Shown here: positions 39,651 through 42,012 of the stretch, piece by piece | How the letters are laid out: each line of letters opens with the position of its first letter | How positions within the stretch are numbered: position 1 is the stretch's first letter | Assembly (NCBI GenBank): GCA_021808405.1 | Contig: JAKBBQ010000001.1 | Span: 7,224-49,235 of the forward strand | DNA: 42,012 bases | Origin: Pseudomonadota bacterium | Lineage (GTDB): Bacteria; Pseudomonadota; Gammaproteobacteria; Burkholderiales; Burkholderiaceae_C | Direction: 5' to 3' | Translations under genes and position numbers: made by a program | Notes under the pieces: model-generated | The model's input: only the letters and a program-made list of their open reading frames with translations | What the model was told of the DNA's origin: nothing | Database searches by the model: none

Positions 39651-42012
39651 ATGAATGCGCAACTGCAAGGGCTGCAGTGGAGCCAGGCGCTGGCCACCGG
39701 GATACCGGAGGTCGACGAGCAGCACCGCGAGCTGCTGGACATTTTCAACCGGGTCGCGCTGGCCCAGGCGCAGGGCACGGGGTCGCAGCAGGCGGGTCGC
39801 TTGCTCGAATCCCTGGTCGAGTACACCCGCTACCATTTCCGCGAAGAAGCCCGGCTGATGCAGCGCTGGTCGATCGCCGAGTCGCATCGCGCGATGCACC
39901 TGCATGCGCATCGGAGTTTCACCCGTTTCCTGCACCGCGCCCAGGCACTGGCCGAGCGCCAGCCGGCCGACGTGATGGTCGACGTGCTGGCCTTCCTGGC
40001 GCAATGGCTGCTGCACCATATCGCCGGGGTCGACGCGCGCATGGCGCGGGAGGTGGGCGCCGCGCAGGGGGCGGCGCAGCCGCGCGCGCCCGGCACGAGC
40101 GACGATGCGCAACTCGAGCAGCTGGTGGAGGCGGTCAGCCAGTTGACCGACACGCTGGGGCAGCGCACCTTCGACCTGCTCGCGCAGCGCCAGCGGCTGC
40201 TCGACCTGCAGGGCTTGTACCGCGCGCTGCTGCGCTCCGGCGAGGTGCTGATCCAAAGCCGCAGCGAGCAGGAAATGCTCGCCAGCCTGTGCGCCAAGCT
40301 GACCCAGGAAACCCCCTTCCACGTGGCCTGGGTCGGGCGCCCCGGCGCCTCGCAGCTGTTCGAGGTGCTGGCCATCGCCGGCGAGGGGGCCGCGCAGGTG
40401 CGCCAGGTCCTTCCCCGTCTGTCCGACCAGCAGGCGGCGCCGGTCGTGGTCAAGGCGTGGAATTCGCGCCAGCCCGTGGTCTGCAACGACACCCTGGCCG
40501 ACGCGTCGTTGCAGCCGTTTCACGAGGGCTTTCGCAGCAACCAGTGGCTGGCCATCCTGGCGGTGCCCATCGTGCGCGAAGGCAGCGTCTGGGCGGTACT
40601 GACCTTTGTCGCGGCGCGTCGCCAGGTGTTCGACGAGCGCACCGTGGAGGTCTGCGGGCGCATCGCCGCGCTGCTGGGCTTCGGCCTCGACGAGTTCGAT
40701 CTCAAGAGCCGCATCCAGAGCCTGCAGGCGCAGGAGGCGCGCATGGCGCGCACCGACTCCCTGACCCAGCTGCCCAATCGCTTCGCCTTCGAGGAATACC
40801 TGCCGGCGGCGATCCTGCGTTCGCAGCGTCGCGGTCGCGCGCTGGCCGTGGGCATGATCGACCTGGACGACTTCAAGCCGGTCAACGACCGCTTCGGCCA
40901 CGAGGCCGGCGACGAACTGCTGCGCGCGGTGGCCGCGCGGTTGCGCGAGCGGCTGCGCGGAGCCGACTTCCTGGCACGCCTGGGCGGCGACGAGTTCGCC
41001 GTGGTGCTCGAGGACCTCGACGCCGGGCAGGTGCTGCAGCAGCTCGGGGCCGCCTTCAGGCGGCTGCACCAGGCGGTGGATCAGCCCTTCGCGCTGGGCG
41101 GCGAGGCCAGCGCCCGCATCGACATGACCCTGGGCGTGGCCATCTATCCAGCCGACGGAGTCGACGCCGACGCCTTGCTGCGCAAGGCCGACGTCACCAT
41201 GTACCAGGCCAAGCAGCACAAGGACCAGCGACCTCAGTGGTGGCGCATGAGCTCGGCGGCCGCCGAGGAGCCCCACTCCGAGGCGGCTCCCGATCCCTTC
41301 GGGGCCGAGTCGCGGGAACTGCTCGAAGGCCTGTGGGACAGCCTGGACAGCGTGGCCGAGCGCTTCGCGCTGCGCTTTCGCGGACATCTGCAGGCCTCGC
41401 CCGAGATGGCATCGATCCTGGCCAGCCTGGACGAACGACAGTTGCGCGAGCTGGCGTGCACCGAGGCCGCTCAGCTGCGCTTCCTGCTCGACCCCCGCAC
41501 CACCGCGCAGGCCGCGCAGAGCGACTGCGCGCGCCTGGGCACGGTCCACGCGTTGGTCGGCGTCTCGGGCGCCTGGATGACCCAGGCCCTCGGGCTGCTG
41601 CGCGAAGTGCTGCACGAGCACCTGGACGCCGCGGTGGTGACCGCGCGCACCCGCTACCGCACGCTGCGCGCGGTCGAGTCCAGGCTGCAACTGGTGCTGC
41701 AGGCCATGCTGCAGGCCATGCGGGGTGTGGCCGACAGCTACCAGGCCTACCTGACCCAGCCGTTTGCCGAAAAGCTGCTGTCCGGCGACGCCATCCAGGC
41801 CGAGCTGGATTCGCTGGCGGCGCTTCCCGGGGTGCGCGCCGCCGTGCTGTTCCGCCCGGATGCCGGCAGCCGCTTCCTCATCGAACAGGCTTCGGGCGCG
41901 ATCGCCCGCGAGCTGATCGAGGCCTTCGCCGCGCGCGAACTGCATCCCATGGTCGACCCCGGCCACGCCCGCGGCCAGGGGCTGGTGGCGCTGGCCTGCC
42001 TCGGCGAGCTGG
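39651..42012 (+). CDS. Hemerythrin-GAF-GGDEF protein with globin-sensor-like segment (3' truncated by window end)
   Basis: The frame is open from the ATG at 39651 to the window end (787 codons) and is missing from the ORF track because no stop is reached. Residues 1-130 form a bacteriohemerythrin domain with its ligand series: DEQHRELLD, YHFREEARL (HxxxE), HLHAHRSF and LLHHIAGVD (HxxxxD). A GAF-like domain follows (about 200-350), then a GGDEF domain with RLGGDEFAV near residue 446 and an RxxD inhibitory site (RGAD) before it. Residues 545-660 resemble globin-sensor domains, with GTVHALVGV carrying a candidate proximal His. A second GAF-like segment begins near 715. It should make cyclic-di-GMP under oxygen control. 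Confidence 0.85.
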   Translation, partial: MNAQLQGLQWSQALATGIPEVDEQHRELLDIFNRVALAQAQGTGSQQAGRLLESLVEYTRYHFREEARLMQRWSIAESHRAMHLHAHRSFTRFLHRAQALAERQPADVMVDVLAFLAQWLLHHIAGVDARMAREVGAAQGAAQPRAPGTSDDAQLEQLVEAVSQLTDTLGQRTFDLLAQRQRLLDLQGLYRALLRSGEVLIQSRSEQEMLASLCAKLTQETPFHVAWVGRPGASQLFEVLAIAGEGAAQVRQVLPRLSDQQAAPVVVKAWNSRQPVVCNDTLADASLQPFHEGFRSNQWLAILAVPIVREGSVWAVLTFVAARRQVFDERTVEVCGRIAALLGFGLDEFDLKSRIQSLQAQEARMARTDSLTQLPNRFAFEEYLPAAILRSQRRGRALAVGMIDLDDFKPVNDRFGHEAGDELLRAVAARLRERLRGADFLARLGGDEFAVVLEDLDAGQVLQQLGAAFRRLHQAVDQPFALGGEASARIDMTLGVAIYPADGVDADALLRKADVTMYQAKQHKDQRPQWWRMSSAAAEEPHSEAAPDPFGAESRELLEGLWDSLDSVAERFALRFRGHLQASPEMASILASLDERQLRELACTEAAQLRFLLDPRTTAQAAQSDCARLGTVHALVGVSGAWMTQALGLLREVLHEHLDAAVVTARTRYRTLRAVESRLQLVLQAMLQAMRGVADSYQAYLTQPFAEKLLSGDAIQAELDSLAALPGVRAAVLFRPDAGSRFLIEQASGAIARELIEAFAARELHPMVDPGHARGQGLVALACLGEL

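Noticed and set aside
38031-41966. 1311-residue minus-strand ORF
   Set aside because: It is antisense to DctM and the hemerythrin-GGDEF gene. Its product is a low-complexity His/Gln/Arg-rich chain with no domains, a typical shadow in high-GC DNA.

Overview
The window is about 42 kb of very GC-rich chromosomal DNA from a betaproteobacterium, most likely Burkholderiales. The evidence is the recG-oxyR adjacency, an OxyR and an Lrp that are close to proteobacterial orthologues, a tcuAB locus and a TRAP/CoA-transferase catabolic cluster. I cannot name the genus. Coding density is high and almost every gene is intact. I see no insertion sequence, integrase, phage gene or CRISPR array.

Region 1 (1-11.4 kb) is core plus stress functions. 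It holds the 3' part of recG, oxyR with both redox cysteines, a convergent lrp, a divergent proC, tRNA-Ser(GGA), a decayed AraC-type fragment and an EamA-type permease. A minus-strand group follows: a Tat-exported ferritin-like protein, an ECF sigma factor and its anti-sigma factor. Next come a pirin-like protein, the ovothiol synthase ovoA and a YcgR-like PilZ protein.

Region 2 (11.4-20.5 kb) is almost entirely minus strand. Read in transcription order it holds a glutathione S-transferase, a PAS-PAS-GGDEF-EAL protein overlapped by an MFS exporter, a MacAB-like adaptor/permease/ATPase set, a CoxG-like protein and an XdhC-like protein. Region 3 (20.75-23.6 kb) is plus strand: a second ECF sigma factor, a tiny zinc-binding anti-sigma protein, a Gly/Pro/Tyr-rich secreted protein, a Spy/CpxP-like protein and a PAP2-family protein. 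It reads as an envelope-stress module.

Region 4 (23.6-39.4 kb) is the most interesting. A LysR regulator diverges from tcuA-tcuB (tricarballylate dehydrogenase and its electron-transfer partner). An MHS transporter and a class III CoA-transferase form a minus-strand pair. Diverging from them are a mesaconyl-CoA-hydratase-type protein, a double-hotdog MaoC protein, two overlapping CoA-transferase genes (one apparently lacking the catalytic Asp), a CitE-type lyase, a FadR-type GntR regulator and a complete DctP-DctQ-DctM TRAP transporter. Together they predict uptake of a di- or tricarboxylate, CoA activation, hydration and cleavage to acetyl-CoA plus a 2-oxoacid. Palindromic AATGCATT sites mark three promoter regions of this cluster. 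A 12-mer is shared between the tcu and TRAP control regions.

Region 5 (39.65 kb to the end) is a plus-strand gene that runs off the window and is absent from the ORF track. It encodes a hemerythrin-GAF-GGDEF protein with a following globin-sensor-like segment, so it may sense oxygen through both a di-iron and a heme site.
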